Positions 34,555-42,831 of a DNA stretch of 64,000 nt are shown piece by piece. The DNA is taken from the NCBI GenBank assembly GCA_946480915.1, contig CAMLLO010000011.1, forward strand, positions 83,620 to 147,619. Direction: 5' to 3'. Below the pieces are notes generated by a model, which had not been told where the DNA came from, ran no database searches, and saw only the letters and a program-made list of their open reading frames with translations. The position numbers and the translations under genes were made by a program. Position 1 is the first letter of the stretch. Each line of letters opens with the position of its first letter. Source of the stretch: an uncultured Sphingobacteriaceae bacterium (GTDB lineage: Bacteria; Bacteroidota; Bacteroidia; Sphingobacteriales; Sphingobacteriaceae).

Positions 34555-35001
34555 TTACTGAACTCTTCCGTCTTTCTTGTCCTGCGAGCGACCAATTACA
34601 TAGCCCGCTCCGGCACCGACCAAGCCGCCCACAACTGCACCACGGCCGTCTTTCTTATCGACGATTATTCCAGTAACCGCACCAGCTCCGGCACCTATAG
34701 CGGCACCTTTAGCAGCTTTACTCCATCCTTTTTTAGCCGGTTGGGTATTAGTATAAGTTTCCGAAACGCCTTTAACATAGGTTCGTTCAGAATTTGAAGA
34801 AGATTTAGAATTTTGCAAAGAAAGTTGCTCTTTCTTCTGTGCTATTTCAATAGTTCTTGCTTCAGCCCTTTGAAAGCTGTCTAACCTGATACTGTCTTTC
34901 ACCTGCTTTAAGGCTTGTTCCTTAAGCTGGTTATTCATTTTAGAATTGTTATTACAAGCCGCCAGGGCGGCCAAGACAAAGACAAATGCTATCCGTTTCA
35001 T
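34555..35001 (-). CDS. glycine-zipper lipoprotein (YMGG-like)
   Basis: A 148-residue predicted lipoprotein: the signal MKRIAFVFVLAALAAC ends in a lipobox with Cys16. A charged helical region (residues ~25-65) follows, then a glycine-zipper segment (~95-140: KGAAIGAGAGAVTGIIV and GGLVGAGAGYVIG) of the YMGG/OmpA-like type, expected to insert into or pack against the membrane. Role unknown; related proteins are often envelope-stress proteins. It stands alone, bounded by its own terminator and a 470-bp upstream spacer. Confidence 0.8.
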   Translation of the reverse strand: MKRIAFVFVLAALAACNNNSKMNNQLKEQALKQVKDSIRLDSFQRAEARTIEIAQKKEQLSLQNSKSSSNSERTYVKGVSETYTNTQPAKKGWSKAAKGAAIGAGAGAVTGIIVDKKDGRGAVVGGLVGAGAGYVIGRSQDKKDGRVQ

Positions 35002-35472
35002 AAAATTTATTTATTGGTGTTTTATTTGACTACAGATGTTGCTTGAACATCCGTTTGACCATGATAGTCGTAATCTTTAATCTACCATACAAAGATCCGG
35101 CCAGCTTTTCTTTAAAGTCAATAAACTTGCTTAGGATGCCTTTAATCTACAAGGAGCAGGAAATAAAGTATCCATTTGATTTTGTCGGAGACCCTGTTTT
35201 CTGCTAATCTATACAGTATTTAGTCTCCCCGGGGCAGACAAGACAGCAGAAAGAGGAGAAGCATGCTCTCCCGGTGCCCATAAATCGAATTCTTCGCCCA
35301 TAAGGGTGTAAACATCGGCAATAGCTTAAATTAAAAACCTTCGCTTTGTTTAATTGTCTGTAATTCACTGCTATATATGTTTGTGCCCAGCATGAATTTA
35401 GCAGGAAGCTATCATTGGAAAACGGAAAGGCCGAAAACCGGAAGAGTAGGCAAAATCATAAAACTAATAACT
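35002..35472. other. intergenic region with no recognised gene
   Basis: About 470 bp between the lipoprotein start and the GYD gene ATG. It contains the promoter side of both. A GC-rich patch at 35225-35275 includes CTCCCCGGGGCAGAC, and a short minus-strand frame (MGEEFDLWAPGEH..., 30 codons from about 35303) has no recognisable homology. I see no RNA gene. Confidence 0.4.
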
Positions 35473-35799
35473 ATGGCTTTGTATTTAACACGCTTCAGCT
35501 ATACCCCCGAAACCTGGGCAAGGCTGATAAAAAATCCTGAAGATCGTCGGGAAGCTGCCCGAAAATACATCGAATCTGTTGGCGGAAAACTTCATGGCTT
35601 CTGGTATGCCTTTGGCGCATACGACGGCTATAACCTATGGGAAGCACCTGACCACGTTTCGATGGCTACTGTTGTAATTGCGATCAGCAGCGGCGGGGCT
35701 TTGTCGAAATGCGAAACCACGTTGCTCCTTACAGTAGAAGAAACCATACAAGCGCTTGGACGGGCAGGCTCGGTTGGCTACCAGGCTCCCGGTACCTAA
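35473..35799 (+). CDS. GYD-domain protein
   Basis: A 108-residue protein matching the GYD family: YLTRFSYTPETWARLIKNPEDR at the start and the signature KLHGFWYAFGAYDGYNLWEAPDHV (Gly-x-Tyr-Asp) in the middle, ending with CETTLLLTVEETIQALGRAG. It is predicted to be a small ferredoxin-like cytoplasmic protein; no biochemical role is known to me. The frame is open 96 nt further upstream, but ATG at 35473 gives the family N-terminus MALYLTRF. Upstream of the DoxX-like gene by 185 bp, probably a separate transcript. Confidence 0.85.
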   Translation: MALYLTRFSYTPETWARLIKNPEDRREAARKYIESVGGKLHGFWYAFGAYDGYNLWEAPDHVSMATVVIAISSGGALSKCETTLLLTVEETIQALGRAGSVGYQAPGT

Positions 35800-35984
35800 T
35801 CGAATAGGTGGCAAGGCACGGCCGGGCTTTATATTTGTTGAACTTCGAAATTATTCGTTTGTCTCCCAGAATCCTTCGAGTTTGTGAGAGCATGGGACGA
35901 GCTGTCTCTTTACTGTGCCTTTAAATGATAAATCTTGCCCAAAAGATAAATTATTTGTAACCCTTTCATCGCGAGCTCTCTCAA

Positions 35985-36392
35985 ATGGTAAATAAACAAA
36001 CGATAATGGACACATCAAATAAAACAGTTAAAGACGTTCAAAAACTCCTTACTTTAACTTACGGGGTAATTCCAATTGTAGCAGGTGCTGATAAGTTTAC
36101 CAATTTGTTAACAGATTGGGAAAAATATCTAAATCCCGTATTAAAAAACAATTTGCCTTTTAGTGCTCACACATTTATGCTGGTTGTTGGACTGATAGAA
36201 ATTATAGCAGGTGTTTTGGTTTTTATTAAGCCTGAGAAGGGCGGGTATCTTGTATGCATCTGGCTGGTGTCAATCGCTCTGACCTTACTTGCTGGTGGTA
36301 ACTATCTGGATGTTGCGGTTCGCGATTTAGCTATGGCAGTCGGTGCATTTTCATTGGCGAAGATATCTTCACATTCAAAAGTAATTGTATGA
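35985..36392 (+). CDS. DoxX-like four-helix membrane protein
   Basis: A 135-residue protein with four hydrophobic helices (residues ~22-38, 62-80, 86-104, 108-126). VAGADKFTNLLTDWEKYLNP after the first helix and LIEIIAGVLVFIKPEKGGYLV are like DoxX-family proteins, which occur with oxidoreductases in quinone or thiol redox systems. Start ATG at 35985; a second ATG 21 nt in (MDTSNKTVK) would also serve. Its stop overlaps the start of the flavin reductase gene by 4 nt, so they are clearly co-expressed with the pterin genes that follow. Confidence 0.75.
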   Translation: MVNKQTIMDTSNKTVKDVQKLLTLTYGVIPIVAGADKFTNLLTDWEKYLNPVLKNNLPFSAHTFMLVVGLIEIIAGVLVFIKPEKGGYLVCIWLVSIALTLLAGGNYLDVAVRDLAMAVGAFSLAKISSHSKVIV

Positions 36393-37057
36393 GCAAACAC
36401 ATAGTCAAAGTATTAAAAACAGATTTTGTAACTCATAACGTAAAACGTTTTGTAGTAGAAAAACCAGCAGGGTTTACTTTCGTGCCGGGACAAGCTGCTG
36501 ATATCTCAATTAATCAGCCAGGCCTTGAAGAAGAACTTCGGCCATTCACTTTCACTTCAATGAATGGATCGAATTATCTGGAATTTATTATTAAGATCTA
36601 TGGGGGGCATGATGGTGTGACCAAAAAACTTGGACTGTTAGGCGTGGGAGATGAGTTGATTTTCCACGACGTTTTTGGAACTATAACCTATCAGGGTGCT
36701 GGATTGTATATTGCCGGAGGTGCCGGAATTACGCCTTTCATTTCAATTTTTCGTGATTTGAAATCGAAAAATAAGTTGAAGGACAACACTCTAATATTTG
36801 TAAACCGAACTGCTGACGATGTTATTCTGGAGGAAGAATTAAAAGACATGCTTGCAGATAATTTTATCAGCGTGATTGAAAAGTCGGCCGATCCTTCAAT
36901 CCCAGCAAAGTTTATCGACCGCGAACTATTAAAACCTTACGTGGGGCAGCAAAATGAATTCTACTATATCTGTGGACCGGAAGGATTTACCAATATTATG
37001 ATTCAGTATTTACAGGATTTGGGAATTGACAGATCACGTATCATAATTGAACAGTAA
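36389..37057 (+). CDS. ferredoxin reductase-type flavoprotein (FNR fold)
   Basis: A 222-residue cytoplasmic FAD/NAD(P)H oxidoreductase. The FAD-binding barrel shows FVPGQAADISI and the RPFTFTSM flavin motif; the NAD(P)-binding half shows GLYIAGGAGITPFISIF and, near the end, FYYICGPEGFTNIMIQYL. There is no 2Fe-2S domain, so it would pass electrons to a separate partner. It is sandwiched between the DoxX-like protein (4-nt overlap) and the pterin synthase gene (stop and ATG share one base). Partner and substrate are unknown. Confidence 0.87.
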   Translation: MSKHIVKVLKTDFVTHNVKRFVVEKPAGFTFVPGQAADISINQPGLEEELRPFTFTSMNGSNYLEFIIKIYGGHDGVTKKLGLLGVGDELIFHDVFGTITYQGAGLYIAGGAGITPFISIFRDLKSKNKLKDNTLIFVNRTADDVILEEELKDMLADNFISVIEKSADPSIPAKFIDRELLKPYVGQQNEFYYICGPEGFTNIMIQYLQDLGIDRSRIIIEQ

Positions 37058-37463
37058 TGGTAGCAACAATTTGCAGGAAAGTGCATTTCAATGCTGCGCA
37101 CCGTTTGAATAACCCAAATTGGGATGAAGCAACCAATCAGCAAGTTTTTGGAAAATGTAATAATGCCAATTATCATGGACCAATTACGAGCTGATAGTTA
37201 AAATAACTGGTGAAATTGATCCGGAAACGGGATATGTTATGGATATCAAGCTGTTAAAGGACCTGCTTGAAAACGAAGTGTTAGATAAATTTGATCATAG
37301 AAATTTGAATCTTGACACTGTGGAATTCGGGAAGCTTAATCCTACCGCAGAAAACATGGCGGTAGTGATTTATAATATTCTGCAAACGCAAATTGGACGG
37401 GATAAAAAATTGGGAATAATACTTTATGAAACAGATAGAAATTATGTTGAATTCAATGGATAG
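37057..37463 (+). pseudogene. 6-pyruvoyl-tetrahydropterin synthase/QueD-like gene with a frameshift
   Basis: The two halves together make one PTPS/QueD-like protein. From the ATG at 37057 the frame reads MVATICRKVHFNAAHRLNNP ... CNNANYHGP and then stops at 37192-37194; the other frame continues KITGEIDPETGYVMDIKLLK ... FDHRNLNLD ... ENMAVVIYNIL to the stop at 37461-37463. Inserting one A after position 37180 (CC to CAC) restores HGHNYELIVKITGE, the zinc-binding HGH motif. So a single base is lost in a zinc-ligand His codon. True inactivation or a sequence error cannot be separated here. The gene belongs to an operon with folE, whose start overlaps its 3' end. Confidence 0.85.
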
Positions 37464-38124
37464 CAATAGTCTTTCACAACTTGAAGATTTACTGGGAGAG
37501 CAGCACATAAGTACTTCATATGATACTCCATTAAGGGTTGACGCCTTCGAGAAAAGCGATGATGAAAAAATAGCTGCTATTTCGGGACACTTCAGGGAAA
37601 TAATGAATATTCTGGGCTTGGATCTCAGCGATGATAGCTTAAACGGAACTCCTAACAGAGTGGCTAAAATGTACGTTAAGGAAATCTTTTCTGGTTTAGA
37701 TCCCCTAAATAAACCATCAATAGCTTTATTTGATAACAAGTATCAGTACAATCAAATGCTTGTTGAGAAAAATATCACCTTATATTCAAATTGCGAGCAT
37801 CATTTTGTTCCCATTATAGGGAAGGCGCACATTGCCTATATTTCAGCGGGTAAAGTTATCGGACTATCTAAATTAAATCGTATCGTTCAATATTATTCAC
37901 AAAGACCTCAGGTGCAGGAACGCTTAACTATCCAAGTTGCCAATGAGTTAAAATCAGTTCTCGGAACAGATGATGTGGCTGTTGTAATTGATGCTGCACA
38001 TCTATGTGTTTCATCAAGAGGTATCAAAGATACGGGAAGCACTACAGTTACTGCAGAATACAGTGGTGCTTTTCTAGACCCGGACAGAAAGAAAGAGTTT
38101 TTAAGCTATCTGTCGCATATCTGA
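37426..38124 (+). CDS. folE: GTP cyclohydrolase I
   Basis: Converts GTP to dihydroneopterin triphosphate, the entry to folate, biopterin-like and queuosine pathways. 232 residues; zinc ligands Cys123 and His126 in LYSNCEHHFVPIIGKAH and Cys194 in AAHLCVSSRGIKD, plus the KVIGLSKLNRIV and QERLTIQVA segments. ATG at 37426 overlaps the pterin synthase 3' end by 38 nt; an in-frame ATG at 37456 (MDSNSLSQL) is an alternative. The operon DoxX-like/FNR/PTPS/FolE suggests a dedicated pterin rather than bulk folate synthesis, an inference. Confidence 0.95.
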   Translation: MKQIEIMLNSMDSNSLSQLEDLLGEQHISTSYDTPLRVDAFEKSDDEKIAAISGHFREIMNILGLDLSDDSLNGTPNRVAKMYVKEIFSGLDPLNKPSIALFDNKYQYNQMLVEKNITLYSNCEHHFVPIIGKAHIAYISAGKVIGLSKLNRIVQYYSQRPQVQERLTIQVANELKSVLGTDDVAVVIDAAHLCVSSRGIKDTGSTTVTAEYSGAFLDPDRKKEFLSYLSHI

Positions 38125-38162
38125 AATTAACAGGTGGTAATGAAATCTCTGAAAAAGAAAGC

Positions 38163-38195
38163 GATACGGACCTTTACAAAATAGAGGCCCGTATC
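38163..38195. terminator. strong stem-loop between convergent folE and GH1 genes
   Basis: GATACGGACCTTTA pairs with TAGAGGCCCGTATC (one mismatch, one wobble) around CAAAA. On the minus strand it is followed by GCTTTCTTTTTC, so it would best terminate the GH1 operon; there is no T-run for folE. Confidence 0.5.
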
Positions 38196-38257
38196 TGGAT
38201 GAAACCGTTTCGGGATTTCTGGCCCCCAATGACGGAAAGAAATAAAGCAAATCTTCA

Positions 38258-39601
38258 TTATACATCTACTTTCAATCTCGCCGCTTGATCTGTAATTTGG
38301 AACATCTCTCCATAGGGAACCATGGTGATTTGGCCAAACTGCTCAAGTAAATTTCTGTAAGCGTGCGCTACTTCCCTCGGCTTTCTATTCATATCAAATA
38401 ATCCGCATTCATTTATTATGCCTTTTTGTTCAGCTAATCCAATGTGCCAGTCAACTTGATCTATCAAACTGTACCATGTGAAGCCAACAACCGGTACACC
38501 ATCCTTCCGCATTTCTAAAACATTTATCCATTGCTTCCATAGCCAGGTAGGTGCTCTTGATGCATCAAAAACATTCGTTTCGGTATGCATTACCGGTTTT
38601 TTATACCGTTGGTAATATTGTTTGGTGATCTGATACCATCCAAAAACATCCGAAGCTCCCATCCATGAGCCATCTTTCAATAAGATTCTTTCATTTCTTC
38701 CGTAATAGTCGTTTCCCAATACCTGATATCCGGGAGGTTCGCCCGCCATAAACCAGTCATATTCTTTCTTCGTCAAACCATTGTCGAAGAGATAATTAAG
38801 GACATCCGAATCACATGGATGAGCATAAAGAAGGTCGAGCGCTATAAAGCGAAGTTTATTGATGAGTGATATTTCCGGTGATTTAGATACATATCCTTCA
38901 TGAATATACTCTGCGCTTTCGCTTTGAACGATCACACAATTAGGTCGGTGCTTCGCGAGTTGATGATTGCCAAGTATACTGGCAGCCACAACATTTTTCA
39001 GGGCGGTTACAAAAGCCTTATCGCTTGTGAGCTGTTCATTCCAGACACCGTCTTTCGCACTACCCTTAGCTGTAACATAGATTTCGTTAATTGGGGTGTA
39101 AAAACGTACCCAGGGATATCGTTTTGCCACCTCAGCTGCATAATTAGCAAAGAAAAAAGGCAATTCCGGATTCTGATAATTGCCAATCCAGTCGGGTACA
39201 CCAAAGTGCATCAAGTCGAGTATGGGTGTAATTCCCAGCTTTTTGATTTCTGCCATCACTTCGTCGGCAAAGCTCCAATCATATTTATCGGTCGCTAGTT
39301 GAATAGAGTAATAGGGTAGGCCATAACGTAAAACATTTAATCCAAGCTCTTTAACCAAATTCAAATCTTCTTTCCAATATTGATAGTGACCACACTCTTT
39401 CAGCAGGTCTCTTCTGATTTTTCCATGATTGATGGTGGGATAGGAGCATTCGATACCTGTTGCGAACATAAAGTTGCTGGCAGTATGTAGTGGCATTCCA
39501 CTGCCGTCGCTTCCGCTTGCTCCGCCATATTGATCGCCCTCATAATAAGCAGGAGAGCCATATTTTTTATTTATAATATCAAGAAAGCTTTTTTTCGCCA
39601 T
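38258..39601 (-). CDS. glycoside hydrolase family 1-like beta-glycosidase
   Basis: A 447-residue TIM-barrel enzyme of the GH1 type, without a signal peptide. The acid/base Glu173 is in YTPINEIY and the nucleophile Glu341 in MHTETNVFD; the substrate-binding GFTWYSLIDQVDWHIGL near residue 390 is also GH1-like. The N-terminus (SNFMFATGIECSYPT) differs from typical beta-glucosidases, which start with FLFGxATSAYQ, so this is a divergent subgroup, often found with dehydrogenase genes. It is the last gene of the SDR/small subunit/GMC operon (5 bp after GMC). Natural substrate unknown. Confidence 0.85.
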   Translation of the reverse strand: MAKKSFLDIINKKYGSPAYYEGDQYGGASGSDGSGMPLHTASNFMFATGIECSYPTINHGKIRRDLLKECGHYQYWKEDLNLVKELGLNVLRYGLPYYSIQLATDKYDWSFADEVMAEIKKLGITPILDLMHFGVPDWIGNYQNPELPFFFANYAAEVAKRYPWVRFYTPINEIYVTAKGSAKDGVWNEQLTSDKAFVTALKNVVAASILGNHQLAKHRPNCVIVQSESAEYIHEGYVSKSPEISLINKLRFIALDLLYAHPCDSDVLNYLFDNGLTKKEYDWFMAGEPPGYQVLGNDYYGRNERILLKDGSWMGASDVFGWYQITKQYYQRYKKPVMHTETNVFDASRAPTWLWKQWINVLEMRKDGVPVVGFTWYSLIDQVDWHIGLAEQKGIINECGLFDMNRKPREVAHAYRNLLEQFGQITMVPYGEMFQITDQAARLKVDV

Positions 39602-39606
39602 GGTTT

Positions 39607-41163
39607 TTATTTATCGAGACGTTGTGATTTTTTTATGAATATATCTGCTGTTCTTAAAGCCAGTGCCATTATGGTCAGAGCTGGATTGGCACTTAATGAT
39701 CCCGAGAAAACGGAATTATCGCTTATATATAAATTAGGCACATCGAAGCTCTTTCCTTCCGGATTTACCACTGCCGAATCGGGCGATTTTCCCATACAGC
39801 AAGTACCCATCGTATGTGCATGTCGGTGATAGATAAAAGTTCGTTTTGCACCCGCTTGTTCCCAAATCTGACGCATTGTTTTTTCGCTATGGGCGGATAT
39901 CCGTTTTTCGTTTTCTCTTTCTGAAAACCAGATTCTTGGCTTGGGCAGTCCCATCTCATCCATTTCGTCTGAAAGTTCAAGATAATTGCTCTCATGAGGC
40001 AAACATTCGCCATGTATGTTAATGCCTGCCACATGGTTGTACACCTTCATTCTTTCTCTTAATTGATGTCCCCAAACCCCCGTCGCTCTTGCCATCTGCG
40101 AGGCATAAGTGACCGGCATTACTCCGATAGATTGAATAAGGTATCCACCGGCGAAATCTGCAGCTGGCGGCCGGTGCATATCTTCAGAGATTAGTCCGCC
40201 GGGAATTCCCTTAAATGGCGCTATGTATTCATCGAATTCGCCCCATAGCTGCAGGCCGACATGTGCCATGAAGTTTTTTCCGACCAGCCCACTGCTGTTT
40301 GATAACCCGTTTATTAGTAAAAGTCGAGGTGTTTCGACGGCACCTGCACATAAAAACACGTTCTTGCAAAACAGACGTTCTTCTTTTCCGTTTTTTACAT
40401 AGACTACAGAACTTATTCCGCCGGATTTATCTCTTATGAGTTCCTTTACAAACGACTCGGATCTTACCTCAGCCCCAAAATGAATAGCAAGCGGAATAAA
40501 TGTAACATCCATACTCGCTTTAGCACCGGTACTGCAACCTGCCTGGCAAAAGCCACGGTTTGTGCAAGTCTTTCTCCATCCTACATTTTGCTGATAATAG
40601 GGTGCAGATAATGCTGCGTTGGCGGCAGGAGACGTTAAAATGCCAAGTTTGCTGCATCCCCTTTGCATAAGTTGGGCAGCCCCGTTTAATGGTAATGGTT
40701 TAAGCGGATAACCTTTTTTACGTTTTGGCCCCCAGGGATAGGGTGTCGGCCCCGAAACTCCGAGAAAATGCTCAAGTTCATCATAATACGGTTCGAGATC
40801 CTGATAGCTGATAGGCCAATCTTTACCCTGTCCAAATTCCGAAAAAATCTTAAAATCATCCGGCTGTGGCCGGGGAGTATAAGCCGTGAAGTGAATTGTT
40901 GATCCTCCAACACCCATGCCGGAATTATTCCTTCCAAAATGCAATGGATTTTCGCCGGCAGCTAAGCGTTCAAAGGGCCAGAATATTTTGCTTTGTTCCC
41001 GCTCGTCTGTGGCGAATTCAGTTTTAGGATCCCAAAATTTACCTGCCTCCAATGCTATAACTTTTAACCCTGCTGCTGCAAGTCTGGCAAGTACGGGCGC
41101 ACCACCAGCTCCAGTACCTATCACAACTGCATCCAGGGTTTCGTCCGCTGCATATCGCTTCAT
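39607..41163 (-). CDS. GMC-family FAD dehydrogenase with Fe-S-type cysteine trio
   Basis: Predicted sugar or sugar-acid dehydrogenase of 518 residues. FAD site VVIGTGAGGAPVLARL begins at residue 13; GMGVGGSTIHFT is the GMC signature; the active-site segment HAHTMGTCCMGK and C-terminal NPALTIMALALRTAD are present. Cys200, Cys206 and Cys210 (CTNRGFCQAGC) match the C-x5-C-x3-C spacing known for the [3Fe-4S] cluster of bacterial FAD-dependent glucose dehydrogenase. No Tat signal precedes the FAD motif. The neighbouring gene encodes the matching small subunit, 1 bp away. A cytochrome electron acceptor is not encoded nearby. Confidence 0.87.
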   Translation of the reverse strand: MKRYAADETLDAVVIGTGAGGAPVLARLAAAGLKVIALEAGKFWDPKTEFATDEREQSKIFWPFERLAAGENPLHFGRNNSGMGVGGSTIHFTAYTPRPQPDDFKIFSEFGQGKDWPISYQDLEPYYDELEHFLGVSGPTPYPWGPKRKKGYPLKPLPLNGAAQLMQRGCSKLGILTSPAANAALSAPYYQQNVGWRKTCTNRGFCQAGCSTGAKASMDVTFIPLAIHFGAEVRSESFVKELIRDKSGGISSVVYVKNGKEERLFCKNVFLCAGAVETPRLLLINGLSNSSGLVGKNFMAHVGLQLWGEFDEYIAPFKGIPGGLISEDMHRPPAADFAGGYLIQSIGVMPVTYASQMARATGVWGHQLRERMKVYNHVAGINIHGECLPHESNYLELSDEMDEMGLPKPRIWFSERENEKRISAHSEKTMRQIWEQAGAKRTFIYHRHAHTMGTCCMGKSPDSAVVNPEGKSFDVPNLYISDNSVFSGSLSANPALTIMALALRTADIFIKKSQRLDK

Positions 41164-41164
41164 T

Positions 41165-41758
41165 TTACTTTTTGTTAATAGGTATCTCCATTTGATTTAG
41201 TCCGATCGTTGTCCAACCAAATGCGTCGGCCATACCTATATACCCGATTTCTTGTAGTGCAGCGGGATGAGCATAAAATATTTCGGTTGACTCGGCAAGC
41301 AATTCTTCGAAAAACTTGCTTGGACACATTTCCTGCCAGGCAAAGCCTTCCGCACTTTCATTCTGTACTGCCTTCAAAACCAGGGTTTGTTGATCCGTAC
41401 TCAGGTTAATAAAGATCTCGTTAAATTTTAACCTCGATGTTTCGTCGATTCCCTTCAGACCTCTTAAATACATTTCTCCGTCCTGCGGCATTTTATCGTA
41501 TCTCCAGCCATCCGTAAGGCCTTTACCTAAGCGTTCGTCGATTTGGAGGGCAATTTCTATTGCATTTTCGTCGCCGGTTTGATCAAGGAGCAGATTCGTT
41601 ACAGCTTTCAAGAGTAAAAAAGTGTAGTGATCAAAAAAAACAGGTGCCCCATTTTTCTCATGGAGTCTGCTCCTTAGTGCTTTTGCTGTCGGCATGGTAA
41701 CTGCATCAGACTCTAATAAGAACCCGATTAATCCAAGATGATTTTTCTGGTTTAACAT
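41165..41758 (-). CDS. gluconate 2-dehydrogenase subunit 3-like protein
   Basis: A 197-residue partner of the GMC dehydrogenase. It has the FFDHYTFLLLKAVTNLLLDQTGDE segment and the C-terminal EIFYAHPAALQEIGYIGMADAFGW region typical of the subunit 3 family, which acts as a chaperone-like small subunit and, in other proteins, carries the Tat signal for the pair. Here the N-terminus MLNQKNHLGLIGFLLESDA has no twin-Arg. Either the complex stays in the cytoplasm or export uses another route. Packed 1 bp from both neighbours. Confidence 0.82.
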   Translation of the reverse strand: MLNQKNHLGLIGFLLESDAVTMPTAKALRSRLHEKNGAPVFFDHYTFLLLKAVTNLLLDQTGDENAIEIALQIDERLGKGLTDGWRYDKMPQDGEMYLRGLKGIDETSRLKFNEIFINLSTDQQTLVLKAVQNESAEGFAWQEMCPSKFFEELLAESTEIFYAHPAALQEIGYIGMADAFGWTTIGLNQMEIPINKK

Positions 41759-41759
41759 A

Positions 41760-42641
41760 TTAATTGCTGCTAGATAATCTACCTCCGGTTACTTCGAGTA
41801 AACTGCCTGTAATAAAACTTCCGTCACTCGAGGCAAGCAATACATATGCTGGTGCCAGTTCTTCTGGTTGACCAGGTCGTGCTAAAGCTACTTCATGCCC
41901 AAAGTTTTCAACCTCTTCAAATGGCATTGTCCCCGGAATATTTGGCGTCCATACCGGGCCCGGAATTACAGCATTCACCCGAATTTTTCGCTTACCCAAT
42001 TGTAAAGCCAATGATTTTGTGAACGAATGAATAGCCCCTTTGCTAGAAGTATAATCAACTAGAATAGGATGTCCGGTTAGTCCGACGATGCTTCCAGTGT
42101 TTACAATTGCATCATTTTCGTGCAGGTGGGGCAAAACGGCCTGAGCCATGAAAATATAAGCGAAAATATTGGTCTCAAAGGTTCTGTAGAGATCTTCTTC
42201 GCGGAGATCCTCCAGCCGATCGTGTGTTTTTTGGAAAGCTGCATTGTTTATAAGAATGTTTACTTTTCCAAAAGCATCGAGCGTTTTTTTAACTGCATCG
42301 AAGCATGCTTCACGTCGCCTTATATCCGTTTTTACAATTAGACATTTTCCTCCCTTTTCCTCAACTAATCTTTTGGTTTCCTCTGCATCACTATCATTTT
42401 CATTATAAACAATAGCAATATTTGCACCTTCCATGCCAAATGCTATAGCCACAGCTCTTCCTATTCCGGAATCTCCTCCGGTAATTATTGCAACCTTTCC
42501 AGCTAATTTATTTGCAGGCAAATAGTTGCTTAAATCAGAATCCGGCTGTTGATTCATATCCGACTGTTTTGCCGGATAATTCAGTTTTTGACCTTTTATT
42601 TCACTTGCGGAGCGATATACTTTTTCATGTTTTTCATTCAT
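41760..42641 (-). CDS. short-chain dehydrogenase/reductase (YhdG/YghA-like)
   Basis: A 293-residue NAD(P)-dependent oxidoreductase. Cofactor motif KVAIITGGDSGIGRAVAIAF begins near residue 49, LINNAAFQ follows, and the catalytic Ser/Tyr/Lys lie in NTGSIVGLTG and VDYTSSKGAIHSF, with NAVIPGPVWTP after. The extra N-terminal ~45 residues (rich in Gln, Lys and Pro) mark the stress-associated SDR subgroup related to YghA/YhxC. First gene of the four-gene operon SDR-subunit 3-GMC-GH1. Substrate is unknown. Confidence 0.88.
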   Translation of the reverse strand: MNEKHEKVYRSASEIKGQKLNYPAKQSDMNQQPDSDLSNYLPANKLAGKVAIITGGDSGIGRAVAIAFGMEGANIAIVYNENDSDAEETKRLVEEKGGKCLIVKTDIRRREACFDAVKKTLDAFGKVNILINNAAFQKTHDRLEDLREEDLYRTFETNIFAYIFMAQAVLPHLHENDAIVNTGSIVGLTGHPILVDYTSSKGAIHSFTKSLALQLGKRKIRVNAVIPGPVWTPNIPGTMPFEEVENFGHEVALARPGQPEELAPAYVLLASSDGSFITGSLLEVTGGRLSSSN

Positions 42642-42831
42642 GGCTTCCGGATTTGGAGTTCCTGTAGGTAATTATTAAACTTCATTGAAAGTCAATTGTT
42701 TAACCTTATAATTAAGAGAGTTCAGGAGATTAAAAAGGGTTACAAACTTTTTCGACCTATCTTAATTGTGTGTCCGAAGAACTTAATTTGTACCTAAGGT
42801 TTTTCCCGGCCTTAAGCCTTGGTTTTAATCA

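Noticed and set aside
35225..35275. CCCCGGGG-bearing patches in spacers (also near 20750) as a dispersed repeat
   Set aside because: Only the 8-bp core is shared; flanks differ, so no real repeat family.
38004..38288. 94-codon plus-strand frame beyond folE
   Set aside because: Starts inside folE in another frame and contains the GATACGG stem-loop; no domain seen.
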